From the NCBI GenBank assembly GCA_041751955.1, contig JBGSIB010000030.1, forward strand, positions 1 through 64,000: a stretch of DNA of 64,000 bases, written 5' to 3'. Each line of letters begins with the position of its first letter. Position 1 is the first letter of the stretch. The notes beneath the pieces are model-generated. The model saw only the letters and a program-made list of their open reading frames with translations. It was not told the origin of the DNA and made no database searches. The stretch is from UBA2040 sp041751955 (GTDB lineage Bacteria; Bacteroidota; Bacteroidia; Flavobacteriales_D; Crocinitomicaceae). Position numbers and translations under genes: made by a program. Shown here one piece after another: positions 27,576-36,197 of this stretch.

Positions 27576-28448
27576 GTGGACGCCAAAGCGATACTTGAGA
27601 AAATAAAACTCCTTGAAATAAAAACGAAAAATCTGACGAAACAGGTTTTCTCGGGAGAATACCATTCGGCGTTTAAAGGTCGTGGTATGACATTTTCTGA
27701 AGTTCGCGAATACCAAACAGGTGATGAAATCAGAACGATAGATTGGAACGTTACAGCGAGATTCAACGAACCTTTCGTGAAAGTTTTTGAGGAAGAACGC
27801 GAATTGAACGTTCTGCTTTTGATTGACGTATCGAGTTCCCAAGATTATGGCATCGAAGATAAAAGCAAAATAGATTTGGCGCTCGAATTGGCCGCTGTAT
27901 TGTCCTTCTCCGCTATTGCCAACAACGATAAAATTGGTGGCATTTTTTGCAGCGATAAAGTAGAAAAATATATTCCACCAAAAAAAGGTCGACGACACGC
28001 CTTGATCCTTTTGAGGGAACTGTCGGAACAAAATCGAGAAAACAAAAAAACCAACTTGGTGGAGGGATTGAAATTTATTAGAAATACCGAGAAGAAACGC
28101 TCCGTGATTTTTGTCATCAGCGACTTTTTTGATGAAAACAATTACCTGAATGCCTTATCCCATACGCGCAAAAAACACGACGTTGTGGCCATTAAAATTG
28201 GTGATGATTTGGAATACAATTTACCTGATTTAGGCATCGTTCCTTTGAAAAATAGAGAAACGGGTGAATGGCAATGGTACAATACTTCGAGCACGGATTT
28301 TAAGGTAGAAATGATTGAATTGCAAAAAAATCAATCAGCAGAATTCACGAAGAATTTGCGAAAAAGAGGTATAGATTCCATTGAAATCAACACCAAAGAT
28401 GATTATTATCGCGCCTTAGTCGAACTTTTTCATCAACGTAAATCATGA
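27576..28448 (+). CDS. DUF58 (vWA-like) protein of the Bat operon
   Basis: A 290-aa protein with the DUF58 signature EYHSAFKGRGMTFSEVREYQ (residues about 28-47) and an atypical vWA fold containing LLLIDVSSSQDYG (DxSxS-like). The start codon is GTG (27576); the family normally begins at this point and no better ATG exists. It is soluble and follows moxR closely, overlapping the next gene by four bases. The family usually partners MoxR, but its biochemical role is not established. Confidence 0.9.
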   Translation: MDAKAILEKIKLLEIKTKNLTKQVFSGEYHSAFKGRGMTFSEVREYQTGDEIRTIDWNVTARFNEPFVKVFEEERELNVLLLIDVSSSQDYGIEDKSKIDLALELAAVLSFSAIANNDKIGGIFCSDKVEKYIPPKKGRRHALILLRELSEQNRENKKTNLVEGLKFIRNTEKKRSVIFVISDFFDENNYLNALSHTRKKHDVVAIKIGDDLEYNLPDLGIVPLKNRETGEWQWYNTSSTDFKVEMIELQKNQSAEFTKNLRKRGIDSIEINTKDDYYRALVELFHQRKS

Positions 28449-29392
28449 TGAAAAAAACACTTTTATTTTTCGTTTTACTATTCATTGCCAACCTTTCCAT
28501 AGCGCAAGAGGTGAAAGCTACATTGAGTAAAAAAAATGTGCAATTGGGTGAGTATTTTCAAATCCAATTTGAAATAGAAATTCAATCAGAAGACAAAATA
28601 ATCTATGCACCTCAAAAGGAAAAACTAGTCGCGCTCGCGAGCAAAAAAAACAGCATAGAAAAAGACACTTTTTATCTAGAAATCAATGGTGCCTTTCTTG
28701 AAAAAAATGAAAAAATTCAAGGAAAACTATTTTGGCAAGGCACTTATACAGTAACCTCTTTTGAGGAAGGGCTTTTTGTTATTCCACCGCATGCTTTTCG
28801 CTTAAACGGTAAAGCGATTATGAGCAATCCTTTGCTTTTACAAGTTAATTTAGTCGCGAAGAAAAAGGATGTAGACCTCTATGACATCGAAGAAAGTTTC
28901 GAAGAATTACCCAGTCCTTTTTATGAGCAAGCTAAAAAAGTCATCCTTTGGTCGCTTTTTACACTCCTACTTATTGGCCTTGTTTTCGGGTATATCCTTT
29001 TCCTTCGGAAAAAATCCAAGCAACAGGAAGTAGTTCCAACTCCACCCAATTCGAATACAATTAAGAAAATGGCCATCGCCGATTTGAACGCTTTGATGGA
29101 ACAAAAACTTTGGGAAAAAGACGAATTGAAGGAACATTTTACGCAACTTTCTCTCATCGCCCGAAGATATCTTGGCAAAGAAATGGGCAGTTCCTATTTG
29201 GAAAAAACGAGCCTGGAAATTCAACTTTTACTGCGTAAAAAAGGTTGTCCAGAACGTTGGTTGCAATCTTTGGGCTTGATCCTCAATGTATCGGACATGG
29301 TTAAATTTGCTAAATCTTCCGTTGAAGCAGAAGGTATTTATTCCATTTACGATATGGCTAAAAGTTTCATTGAAGAATTTGAAATCAGTTAA
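28445..29392 (+). CDS. Bat-operon membrane protein, BatD-like N-terminal part
   Basis: A 315-aa protein: signal peptide (1-21, ending SIAQ), a beta-rich periplasmic part (22-160), one membrane helix (about 173-190, LFTLLLIGLVFGYILFL) and a cytoplasmic helical tail (about 200-315) with LNALMEQKLWEKDELKEHF. The layout matches a short Bat accessory protein common between DUF58 and BatA in Bacteroidota. It overlaps its neighbours by 4 bases upstream and 1 downstream, so it is a firm operon member. Function unknown. Confidence 0.82.
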   Translation: MMKKTLLFFVLLFIANLSIAQEVKATLSKKNVQLGEYFQIQFEIEIQSEDKIIYAPQKEKLVALASKKNSIEKDTFYLEINGAFLEKNEKIQGKLFWQGTYTVTSFEEGLFVIPPHAFRLNGKAIMSNPLLLQVNLVAKKKDVDLYDIEESFEELPSPFYEQAKKVILWSLFTLLLIGLVFGYILFLRKKSKQQEVVPTPPNSNTIKKMAIADLNALMEQKLWEKDELKEHFTQLSLIARRYLGKEMGSSYLEKTSLEIQLLLRKKGCPERWLQSLGLILNVSDMVKFAKSSVEAEGIYSIYDMAKSFIEEFEIS

Positions 29393-30426
29393 TGTTGAGC
29401 AATTGGAACATATGTCCCCTTTCCTATACCTTCAATCATCCGCATTGGTTTTGGTTACTTCTTCTGTTGCCCGTGTTGGCCTTCATTTTATTCCAGAAAA
29501 AAAAGAATCTTACTTTCGTTGCTCAAGTCTCTCATCTTGATGCTGAACAGAAAAAACTTTCGCTCAATTGGGTCGAAACCTTCCGAACCGTTTCAATTTT
29601 CGTTCAACTTTTCATTTTCACCTTGCTGGTTACCGCCATGGCTGGACCTTTTTCTTGGGACAGTCCTGAAGGGCGACAAGAAAATTTCAAGAATGGAATT
29701 GACATTGTCATCGCATTGGATGTTTCTCTTTCGATGTACGCCAAAGATTTTGAACCCAACCGACTCGATGCGGCCAAAAGAGTTGCCATGGAATTTGTTC
29801 AAGGCAGAAAAGGCGATCGTATTGGTTTGGTGGTTTACGCAGGTGAAGCCTACACCTCTTGCCCACCAACTCTGGATTATAACATTCTTTTGGAACAAAT
29901 TGGTCAAACCACAGGCGAATTTATCGATGGTGGAACCGCGATTGGTGTTGGATTAGGAACTGCGGTAAATCGACTTCGCGCAGACAGCGATGGTGGCAAA
30001 GTAATTATCCTATTGACCGATGGAACCAATAATTCTGGCGACATCGACCCATACACAGCGGCAGAATTGGCCAGAGCAAAAAATATCCGCGTTTATACGA
30101 TAGGAATTGGTACTATGGGTGAAGCGATGTCACCTGTTCCGAATGCATTTGGTTTCCATTGGGAAATGCAGCCAGTCGAAATTGACGAAGAAGTATTGAC
30201 TTCAATTGCGGATAAAACAGGTGGTGAATATTTTAGAGCAACGAACGAAAAAGCACTTTCCGAAATTTACACCAAAATCGAAAAAATGGAAAAAGCACGG
30301 TTTTTAGATCGTGTTTACAAAAAAGAAGCTCCAGCCAATCCCGCTCCATTTTTGCTTTGGGCGCTAAGTTTGAGTTTAATCTTAGTTTTTTTCTCACTTA
30401 TTCAATTCAAATATGTCAACGAATAA
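29392..30426 (+). CDS. batA: BatA, vWA-domain membrane protein
   Basis: A 344-aa protein with an N-terminal membrane segment pair (HPHWFWLLLLLPVLAFILF, and FVQLFIFTLLVTAMAGPF), then a vWA domain whose metal site is IALDVSLSMYAKD (DxSxS, residues about 105-109). FIDGGTAIGVGLGTAVNRL and ILLTDGTNNSGDI follow, and a C-terminal helix ends the protein. The metal motif is intact. The start overlaps the preceding stop (TAATG). BatA interacts with MoxR-type ATPases and contributes to stress tolerance and envelope function in relatives. Confidence 0.92.
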   Translation: MLSNWNICPLSYTFNHPHWFWLLLLLPVLAFILFQKKKNLTFVAQVSHLDAEQKKLSLNWVETFRTVSIFVQLFIFTLLVTAMAGPFSWDSPEGRQENFKNGIDIVIALDVSLSMYAKDFEPNRLDAAKRVAMEFVQGRKGDRIGLVVYAGEAYTSCPPTLDYNILLEQIGQTTGEFIDGGTAIGVGLGTAVNRLRADSDGGKVIILLTDGTNNSGDIDPYTAAELARAKNIRVYTIGIGTMGEAMSPVPNAFGFHWEMQPVEIDEEVLTSIADKTGGEYFRATNEKALSEIYTKIEKMEKARFLDRVYKKEAPANPAPFLLWALSLSLILVFFSLIQFKYVNE

Positions 30427-31564
30427 AGAGAGAAAAATCAACAACAAAAAAGCGCTGGTTTGGACGCTCGGAATTGAACTGATTCTTTGGGCTATATTAC
30501 TCGGTGGCATCTGGTTTTTAAACAAAAGATATCCCAATGAATTTTACTTCAGATATCCAAAAATCATAGTTTTCAATGCCGCGGTTTTGCCCTTCTATCT
30601 TTTGCTTTTCCGCCAACGAAAACAGCTGGATCTTCTCGTTAATTCCATTCCTAATCGACTTTTAAACAGCTTTTTAAAGTTTAAAACAGATTTCAACTTT
30701 TGGTTAAAATGGATAGGATATCGAATGGCGATTTTCTTTATTCTTCTAGCCTTAGCACAACCTCTTTTCGGAACAAAAAAAGGTGCTTCTTTTGAGAAAA
30801 ATAGTGAAGTTGTTATCGCTATGGACGTTTCCAATTCCATGAATACCATGGATATCGACCCGAAGATTTCTCGATTAGAAATTGCTAAACGCGCCACAAT
30901 TCAGCTCATCAACGGCATGGAAGGTGAGAAAATAGGCGTTTTGGTTTTCGCAGGAAATGCATTTGTGCAATTGCCAATGACCAGTGATTACAGCGCGGCC
31001 AAGCTTTTCATCAACGAGATTGAAACAAAAATGCTCTCCAATCAAGGTACCAACTTCGATTTAGCTATTGAAAAATCAGTCGGAATGTTCAGTGAAGGAA
31101 AAACGGGAAAATGTATTTTAATGGTGACTGACGGCGAAAATCACGAAGTCGTTCCGGATGAAAAACTCGAAGAATTACCCGACAAAAACATCTTTTTAGC
31201 CGTTATAGGTTTGGGAACAAAAAACGGTGGTTTGATACTGCGCGACCCAGAGCAACCAGTATTTGGATATATAACGGACGAAAAAGGTCGTCCTGTTTTG
31301 TCAAAAGTAGGCGCAAAACTAGTGCGCGATATGGCAAAGAAAGCACATGGAATCGCCATGGTGACTGACAATCCCTTTCCGAATCTTTCTAATTTATTAA
31401 CAGAAATTAACCAGTTAAACAAAGGAGATTTAAGAAATTTGGAGTTGGAAATTAAGGAGACGTATTATCATTGGCCTTTGCTAATTGGCATTGTATTTTG
31501 GTTGGTTTCTGAAATGTCTGCTTTTCGGATACAATTCCGAAATGAAAAATTGAATGATGCATAA
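30413..31564 (+). CDS. batB: BatB, vWA-domain membrane protein
   Basis: A 383-aa paralogue of BatA. Two helices lie near the N-terminus (about 15-34, 45-62), then one before the vWA domain. The metal site is VIAMDVSNSMNTMD (DxSxS), with FAGNAFVQLPMTSDY and ILMVTDGENHE further on. A C-terminal helix (LLIGIVFWLVSEMSAF) follows. It overlaps batA by 14 bases and the next gene by 11. The role parallels BatA. Confidence 0.92.
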   Translation: MSTNKERKINNKKALVWTLGIELILWAILLGGIWFLNKRYPNEFYFRYPKIIVFNAAVLPFYLLLFRQRKQLDLLVNSIPNRLLNSFLKFKTDFNFWLKWIGYRMAIFFILLALAQPLFGTKKGASFEKNSEVVIAMDVSNSMNTMDIDPKISRLEIAKRATIQLINGMEGEKIGVLVFAGNAFVQLPMTSDYSAAKLFINEIETKMLSNQGTNFDLAIEKSVGMFSEGKTGKCILMVTDGENHEVVPDEKLEELPDKNIFLAVIGLGTKNGGLILRDPEQPVFGYITDEKGRPVLSKVGAKLVRDMAKKAHGIAMVTDNPFPNLSNLLTEINQLNKGDLRNLELEIKETYYHWPLLIGIVFWLVSEMSAFRIQFRNEKLNDA

Positions 31565-32264
31565 AATTCTTTTGGTAATCTCCCTTATTGTTTCGACGCT
31601 TAATTTAAGCGCGCAGAACAATGCTGTGGAAAATAGCACCGATTGGCGTGGACTCGTGCAATTAGCGCGAGACGCTTACCAAGCAAAAGAATATCAGCGA
31701 GCTCTTTTGTTTTATGAAACATCCATTCCAGCTTTACCAGTAGATGTTGATTTGTCAGACGAAATCGCCCAAACACAATATCGTTTGAAACAATACGAAG
31801 CGGCTTCATCAGTTTATTCGAAAAAAATTTACGGCGAAAAAGAGAAAAAAGCTAAAGCTTATCACAATTTAGGCAACATCGCTATGCAACAGCAGGATTA
31901 TAAAACTGCCATTGAATCCTATAAAAATGCCCTTCGAAATAATCCGGAAAATAGCAAAACACGATACAATTTATCTGAAGCCATTCGCAGACAAAAAGAG
32001 GCAGATGAAAAGAATCCTCCACCTCCACCGAAGGATAAAGATAAAGACAAGGACGAATCTGATCCAGAGAAAGACAAGGATAAAAAAGATGACCAAAAAA
32101 AGGACCCAAGTGATTCCGAAGGTCATAAAAACCCTTCTTCTTTGAGCGATAATTCTGTTGAGCGAGAGTTGGACAGACTGATGAAAAAAGAAGGTAAAAC
32201 CAAAAGAAAAATTGCGAGTTTGAAAGAAGGAAGACAAGGTCGTACATCCAGTAAAGAATGGTAG
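31554..32264 (+). CDS. batC: BatC, TPR protein
   Basis: A 236-aa secreted or periplasmic protein: signal peptide (1-20), tetratricopeptide repeats (KAYHNLGNIAMQQQDYKTAI with a second copy starting at SYKNALRNNPENSKTRYN), then a low-complexity charged tail rich in Lys, Asp and Pro (about 140-200: PPPPPKDKDKDKDE, DKDKKDDQKKD). TPRs mediate protein contacts. It overlaps batB and batD, as in other Bat operons. Confidence 0.9.
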   Translation: MMHKILLVISLIVSTLNLSAQNNAVENSTDWRGLVQLARDAYQAKEYQRALLFYETSIPALPVDVDLSDEIAQTQYRLKQYEAASSVYSKKIYGEKEKKAKAYHNLGNIAMQQQDYKTAIESYKNALRNNPENSKTRYNLSEAIRRQKEADEKNPPPPPKDKDKDKDESDPEKDKDKKDDQKKDPSDSEGHKNPSSLSDNSVERELDRLMKKEGKTKRKIASLKEGRQGRTSSKEW

Positions 32265-33967
32265 CTGTGAGAAACATAGGATTAATTTTGTCTTTGCTTT
32301 CTGCCTATTTTACTTGGGCACAAAAGCCTTATGTCGAAATTTTTGTCGAGCCAGGTTGCGTTGAGGTAGGGGAGCAATTCAATGTGATTGTAAAGTCAAA
32401 CGTTTCTGGCGAAATCAATATCAATTTTCCAGAAGCTTTCGAACAAGGGTTCAATGTCATGAACCGTATGGAACAGGATTTTGATGGAAATACAGGCGAA
32501 ATGGTGACATTTTTCTTTCATGGAAGATCTGGTTCTCTCAATCGAGAAGGTAAATTTACATTTGGACCAGCATACATAACCAAAGGCAAGAAGGTGTATT
32601 CTTCCAACAAAATCACTGTAAAAGCGAAAGCCGAAAGTACAAGTGAAAATCCTGAATTGAACATACTCCAGCTTCGCAAACCCGCAGTTGGCGTGATTGA
32701 AGTTTCTAAAAACACCGTCTATGCTGGTGAAGCCCTCGTTGTCAATTCGAAAATTATTTCACAATTCAAGCCCTCTCATTACGATTCCTATCGTTCTTTT
32801 ACCTTCTCTCCCACTATAGACGTACACGATTTGGAAACTGGTTTGCAGCCTACCGTAAATGTAGTTCGCTATGGAAATCAGGAACGTTATAGTTTTGAAA
32901 ATGATAAAGCTGTCGTCTTTGCAAGTGCTACTGGGAAAGTGAAAATCGAACCATTTATCATGACTCTGCAATCGGGGTTTGAAGGATATGAAGTTCGTTC
33001 TCGAAAAAATCATTTCACCGTTCTGCCGTTGCCGAAAGGAGCCCCAAAAGACTTTACAGGTGGGGTTGGAAATTTCTATTTATCTTCAAACTTGGATGGT
33101 TCCAGCTACAAACAAGGCGAAATGGTAACTTTCACCTTGACGATATCTGGTGCAGGAAATCTACACGACATCAGTAAGCCAAAAGTTAATTTTGGGGATG
33201 ATTTTAAATTGTACGGTGACCCAAAAGTGATTGAGAAATTCTCGTTTACAGAAAATGGAGCTGAAGGATCGATTCAAATTGTATATCATCTGCAAGCCGT
33301 TAAATCTGGAAAGTTACAATTGCCGCGCATTAGCATGAGCTATTTTGATCCAAATACGGAAAAATATACATCTACAGATCTGAAATCGACAACTGTTGAA
33401 GTAGAAAAAGATCCGAATTTCATCGTTCAAAATACGGCAGAAGTAAACACTGGGGAAATACAAATCGACAGATTCAACGATGAAAAAAGTGCGGGCAAAG
33501 GAATATTCTCAAGTACTACAGCAAAATGGGTTGGCGTTTCTACTCCTATCGTTCTCGCTTTTCTTTTCCTCATGTTCCGTAAAAAGAAAGAAGAAAACGA
33601 CGAACCTAAAATAACTAAAACCGCAGTGGAACCAGACCTTGCCCCTAAAATTCAGTCCGAAGAATTTCTTTCTGTCCTTGCTGCTCATGCCAACAACGGC
33701 AACGATTTAGCCTTTTTCACCCAACTCTCCAAGGACTTACAAAAAAGTGTTTCACAAGCCGCGAAAAATGACGTGGATTGGGTTTTATCCCTAGAAGAAA
33801 GAAAGCAATATTTCGAAATAAAAGGTTTTTCACAAGAGTTTCAGAAAGATTATTTCAACCTCCAGCAAACATGTGAATTGTGCCGTTATGGCTGCCAAAT
33901 TCCGGATAGAGATTTGCATTTTTATCTCGACCAAGCAAAAGATATTTTCACAACTCTCGAAGTATAG
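32258..33967 (+). CDS. batD: BatD
   Basis: A 569-aa protein: signal peptide (1-21), two beta-rich repeats (starting PYVEIFVEPGCVEVGEQFNV and YKQGEMVTFTLTISGAGNL), a membrane helix near residues 425-443 (WVGVSTPIVLAFLFLMF) and a cytoplasmic helical tail (about 465-569). Length and order match BatD. It overlaps batC by 7 bases and closes the operon. Confidence 0.9.
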   Translation: MVAVRNIGLILSLLSAYFTWAQKPYVEIFVEPGCVEVGEQFNVIVKSNVSGEININFPEAFEQGFNVMNRMEQDFDGNTGEMVTFFFHGRSGSLNREGKFTFGPAYITKGKKVYSSNKITVKAKAESTSENPELNILQLRKPAVGVIEVSKNTVYAGEALVVNSKIISQFKPSHYDSYRSFTFSPTIDVHDLETGLQPTVNVVRYGNQERYSFENDKAVVFASATGKVKIEPFIMTLQSGFEGYEVRSRKNHFTVLPLPKGAPKDFTGGVGNFYLSSNLDGSSYKQGEMVTFTLTISGAGNLHDISKPKVNFGDDFKLYGDPKVIEKFSFTENGAEGSIQIVYHLQAVKSGKLQLPRISMSYFDPNTEKYTSTDLKSTTVEVEKDPNFIVQNTAEVNTGEIQIDRFNDEKSAGKGIFSSTTAKWVGVSTPIVLAFLFLMFRKKKEENDEPKITKTAVEPDLAPKIQSEEFLSVLAAHANNGNDLAFFTQLSKDLQKSVSQAAKNDVDWVLSLEERKQYFEIKGFSQEFQKDYFNLQQTCELCRYGCQIPDRDLHFYLDQAKDIFTTLEV

Positions 33968-33990
33968 CGGTCTGAGCGAAGTCAAAGACC
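33967..33990. repeat. Divergent copy of the TTCGACTC-type repeat
   Basis: GCGGTCTGAGCGAAGTCAAAG, directly after batD, is a reverse-type version of the TTCGACT/CAGTC words seen around the suf genes. It is followed by a run of TTAATTC words (AATTCTTAATTGATAATTC). Confidence 0.5.
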
Positions 33991-34031
33991 AACATAATTC
34001 TTAATTGATAATTCTTAATTCCTAATTTACC

Positions 34032-34039
34032 TACCTTTG
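34032..34039 (+). promoter_or_regulatory. rlmN -7 promoter box
   Basis: TACCTTTG fits TAnnTTTG and ends 8 bases before the rlmN ATG. A TTG at 34005-34007 is 24 bases upstream, slightly long for the -33 element. Confidence 0.6.
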
Positions 34040-34047
34040 CACCCACA

Positions 34048-35121
34048 ATGTCCAGCACAAAAAAAAATATACGCGAATTAACGATTGATGAGATTAAAAA
34101 TCATCTTACTTCCATAGGTGAAAAGCCCTTTCGCGCAAAGCAAATTTTTGAATGGCTCTGGAAGAAAAATGCCCACACTTTTTCTGAAATGTCGAACTTG
34201 AGTTTGTCGCTGCGTGAAAATTTGGAAGACGTTTTTTACATAGTTCACATTGTACTGGATGACCAACAAATCAGCAAAGACAAAACCATAAAGTGTGCTT
34301 TCAAAGTAAATGAAACACAGGTAATTGAAGGAGTTTTGATTCCAACCACATCTCGAATGACGGCTTGTATTTCTTCTCAAGTGGGTTGCAGTTTGGCCTG
34401 CGCGTTTTGTGCAACAGGACGTTTGAAAATGATGCGGAATCTGACTGCTGGAGAAATCGTAGATCAAGTTGTTTATCTTAACAATCAAGCGGAAGAGCGA
34501 TACGGACAACATTTGTCGAATATCGTGTACATGGGTATGGGTGAGCCTCTTTTGAACTACAAAAACATGTTGCGCTCCACTGAAATTCTAACTTCTGAGG
34601 AAGGTTTGGGCATTTCGCCAAGACGTATCACGGTTTCAACTGCTGGAATTGCCAAAATGATTAAAAAATTGGGAGATGACAATGTTCGCTTCAATTTAGC
34701 ACTTTCGCTTCATGCTGCCAATGATGAAAAGCGAAATAAAATCATGGAAATCAATGAAAGCAACGACCTTGCATCCTTGGAAGAAGCTTTGGTGTATTTC
34801 TATGAAAAAACAGGCAGTCGCATCACGTTCGAGTATATTATTTTCAAAGATTTCAACGACGAATTGCAAGATGCACGGGAACTAGCAGAATTTGCCAAAT
34901 GCGTCCCTTGCAAAATCAATATTATCGAGTACAACCCAATCGACTATGGCGTTTTGCAACAAGCTGACGCCAAAAAAGTAGACGCTTTTGCAGCTTATTT
35001 GGAGGAAAGAAATATCATTGTGAATGTCCGTCGTAGCCGCGGAAAAGACATCGATGCCGCTTGCGGTCAGTTAGCCAATAAGAATAAGGCGATTTTGAAG
35101 GATGAGCGGGTTTTAAAGTGA
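34048..35121 (+). CDS. rlmN: 23S rRNA/tRNA (adenine-C2)-methyltransferase RlmN
   Basis: A 357-aa radical-SAM enzyme that methylates A2503 of 23S rRNA and A37 of some tRNAs. The iron-sulfur motif is CSLACAFC (CxxxCxxC, residues about 112-119). YMGMGEPLLNY and RITVSTAGIAKM are family motifs, and the C-terminal Cys needed for resolution is in DIDAACGQL. The length is typical. It is monocistronic in appearance. Confidence 0.95.
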   Translation: MSSTKKNIRELTIDEIKNHLTSIGEKPFRAKQIFEWLWKKNAHTFSEMSNLSLSLRENLEDVFYIVHIVLDDQQISKDKTIKCAFKVNETQVIEGVLIPTTSRMTACISSQVGCSLACAFCATGRLKMMRNLTAGEIVDQVVYLNNQAEERYGQHLSNIVYMGMGEPLLNYKNMLRSTEILTSEEGLGISPRRITVSTAGIAKMIKKLGDDNVRFNLALSLHAANDEKRNKIMEINESNDLASLEEALVYFYEKTGSRITFEYIIFKDFNDELQDARELAEFAKCVPCKINIIEYNPIDYGVLQQADAKKVDAFAAYLEERNIIVNVRRSRGKDIDAACGQLANKNKAILKDERVLK

Positions 35122-35125
35122 GTAT

Positions 35126-35617
35126 CTACCGATGCTGATCCACCAAAATCACATTCCCATCCGGATCTTTCATCATGAAACTAGCAAGTCCTGAAGCACT
35201 TTCTTCAATATCTTTATCAAACTTCACCCGTTGTGCAGCGAGTTCTTTGTATATCTTTCGAATGTCATCAAATTCGGCAAGGTCTTTCCCGCTTTCATCC
35301 CAACCTGGATTGAAAGTCAAAATATTCCCTTCAAACATTCCTTGGAAAAGTCCAATCAAGGCGTTTCCATTTTTCATGATGAGATAATTCATTTTCTCAT
35401 CTCCACCTAAAATAGTAAAGCCCATTTGTTCGTAAAACGCTTTGGAAGCTTTCAAATCTTTCACGCTCAGACTCATGGAAAAAGCACCTATTGAACCTGT
35501 TTTGTTTTCACCTACTTCTTTAGTCATAACATTCGGTATTTCGTCTGTATTGTTGTTTAGCACTGAACAACTTAACAAAGCCACAATCCAAATGCTCATA
35601 TTTAAAATAGTTTTCAT
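35126..35617 (-). CDS. VOC/glyoxalase-fold lipoprotein
   Basis: Taking the ATG at 35617 gives 163 aa starting MKTILNMSIWIVALLSCS, a lipoprotein signal with Cys in LLSC. The upstream frame to 35677 has no signal-like start. The mature domain is a glyoxalase/VOC fold (FSMSLSVKDLKASKAFYEQM, LGGDEKMNYLIMKNGNALIG, KDPDGNVILVDQH). It is convergent with rlmN, ending 4 bases away. Secreted VOC proteins of this type have no assigned reaction. Confidence 0.82.
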   Translation of the reverse strand: MKTILNMSIWIVALLSCSVLNNNTDEIPNVMTKEVGENKTGSIGAFSMSLSVKDLKASKAFYEQMGFTILGGDEKMNYLIMKNGNALIGLFQGMFEGNILTFNPGWDESGKDLAEFDDIRKIYKELAAQRVKFDKDIEESASGLASFMMKDPDGNVILVDQHR

Positions 35618-35778
35618 GATACTTCCATTTAATAATTTGAAAATTCTGTATTTGCCTTCACACGAATAGTTCATCAAATATAATAAAGTTCCAAAAGAAT
35701 GTTAATACCTAAGAATACACCGAAGGAAAAGCAGAATTCCGCAGTCTATTCTTTAAAGACATTCAAAATAATTCGATC

Positions 35779-36068
35779 ATGAAAAACAGCAAAAAATCAA
35801 TATTCTCTGGAATGGGAATTATGGCGTTTAGCCTTGTAACACAGAATACTTTCGCACAACCACCTGCAGGATCAGAACACCAAAAGAAAGACCCACTTTT
35901 GCGCAATTGTTAGAAAAAATGGACAAAAACAAAGATGGTAAATTGTCCGAATCTGAGGTGGAAGGTCCTTTGAAAAAAGACTTCGCTCGAATTGATGCGA
36001 ATAAAGATGGATTTGTGACGGAAGAGGAATTTGCAAAAATGTCACCTCCTAAAAAAGGAAGTCGATAG
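35779..36068 (+). pseudogene. Secreted EF-hand protein, frameshifted
   Basis: A signal peptide starts at the ATG at 35779 (KNSKKSIFSGMGIMAFSLV ... FAQPPAGSEHQ), then this frame stops at 35911. The frame one base back continues ERPTFAQLLEKMDKNKDGKL and IDANKDGFVTEEEFAKM to a stop at 36066-36068. These are two canonical calcium-binding EF-hand loops (DKNKDGKLSESE, DANKDGFVTEEE). Bases 35881-35892 are A-rich, so an indel there is the likely cause. The intact protein would be about 96 aa. Calcium-binding secreted protein, now probably broken. Confidence 0.7.
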
Positions 36069-36197
36069 GGTTCCAACTGGCTTTTGTCTGGTAAATTTTC
36101 AATTGCAGTATAAAAAAATCTTGTTTGCAAATTTGCAAACAAGGTAACATTTTCATCAGGTACCTCGGACTAGCATGACATCTTCTTCGGTCCGATT

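Noticed and set aside
27561..28031. Long minus-strand frame of 156 codons
   Set aside because: It is antisense to the DUF58 gene, which has family motifs; the minus frame has none.
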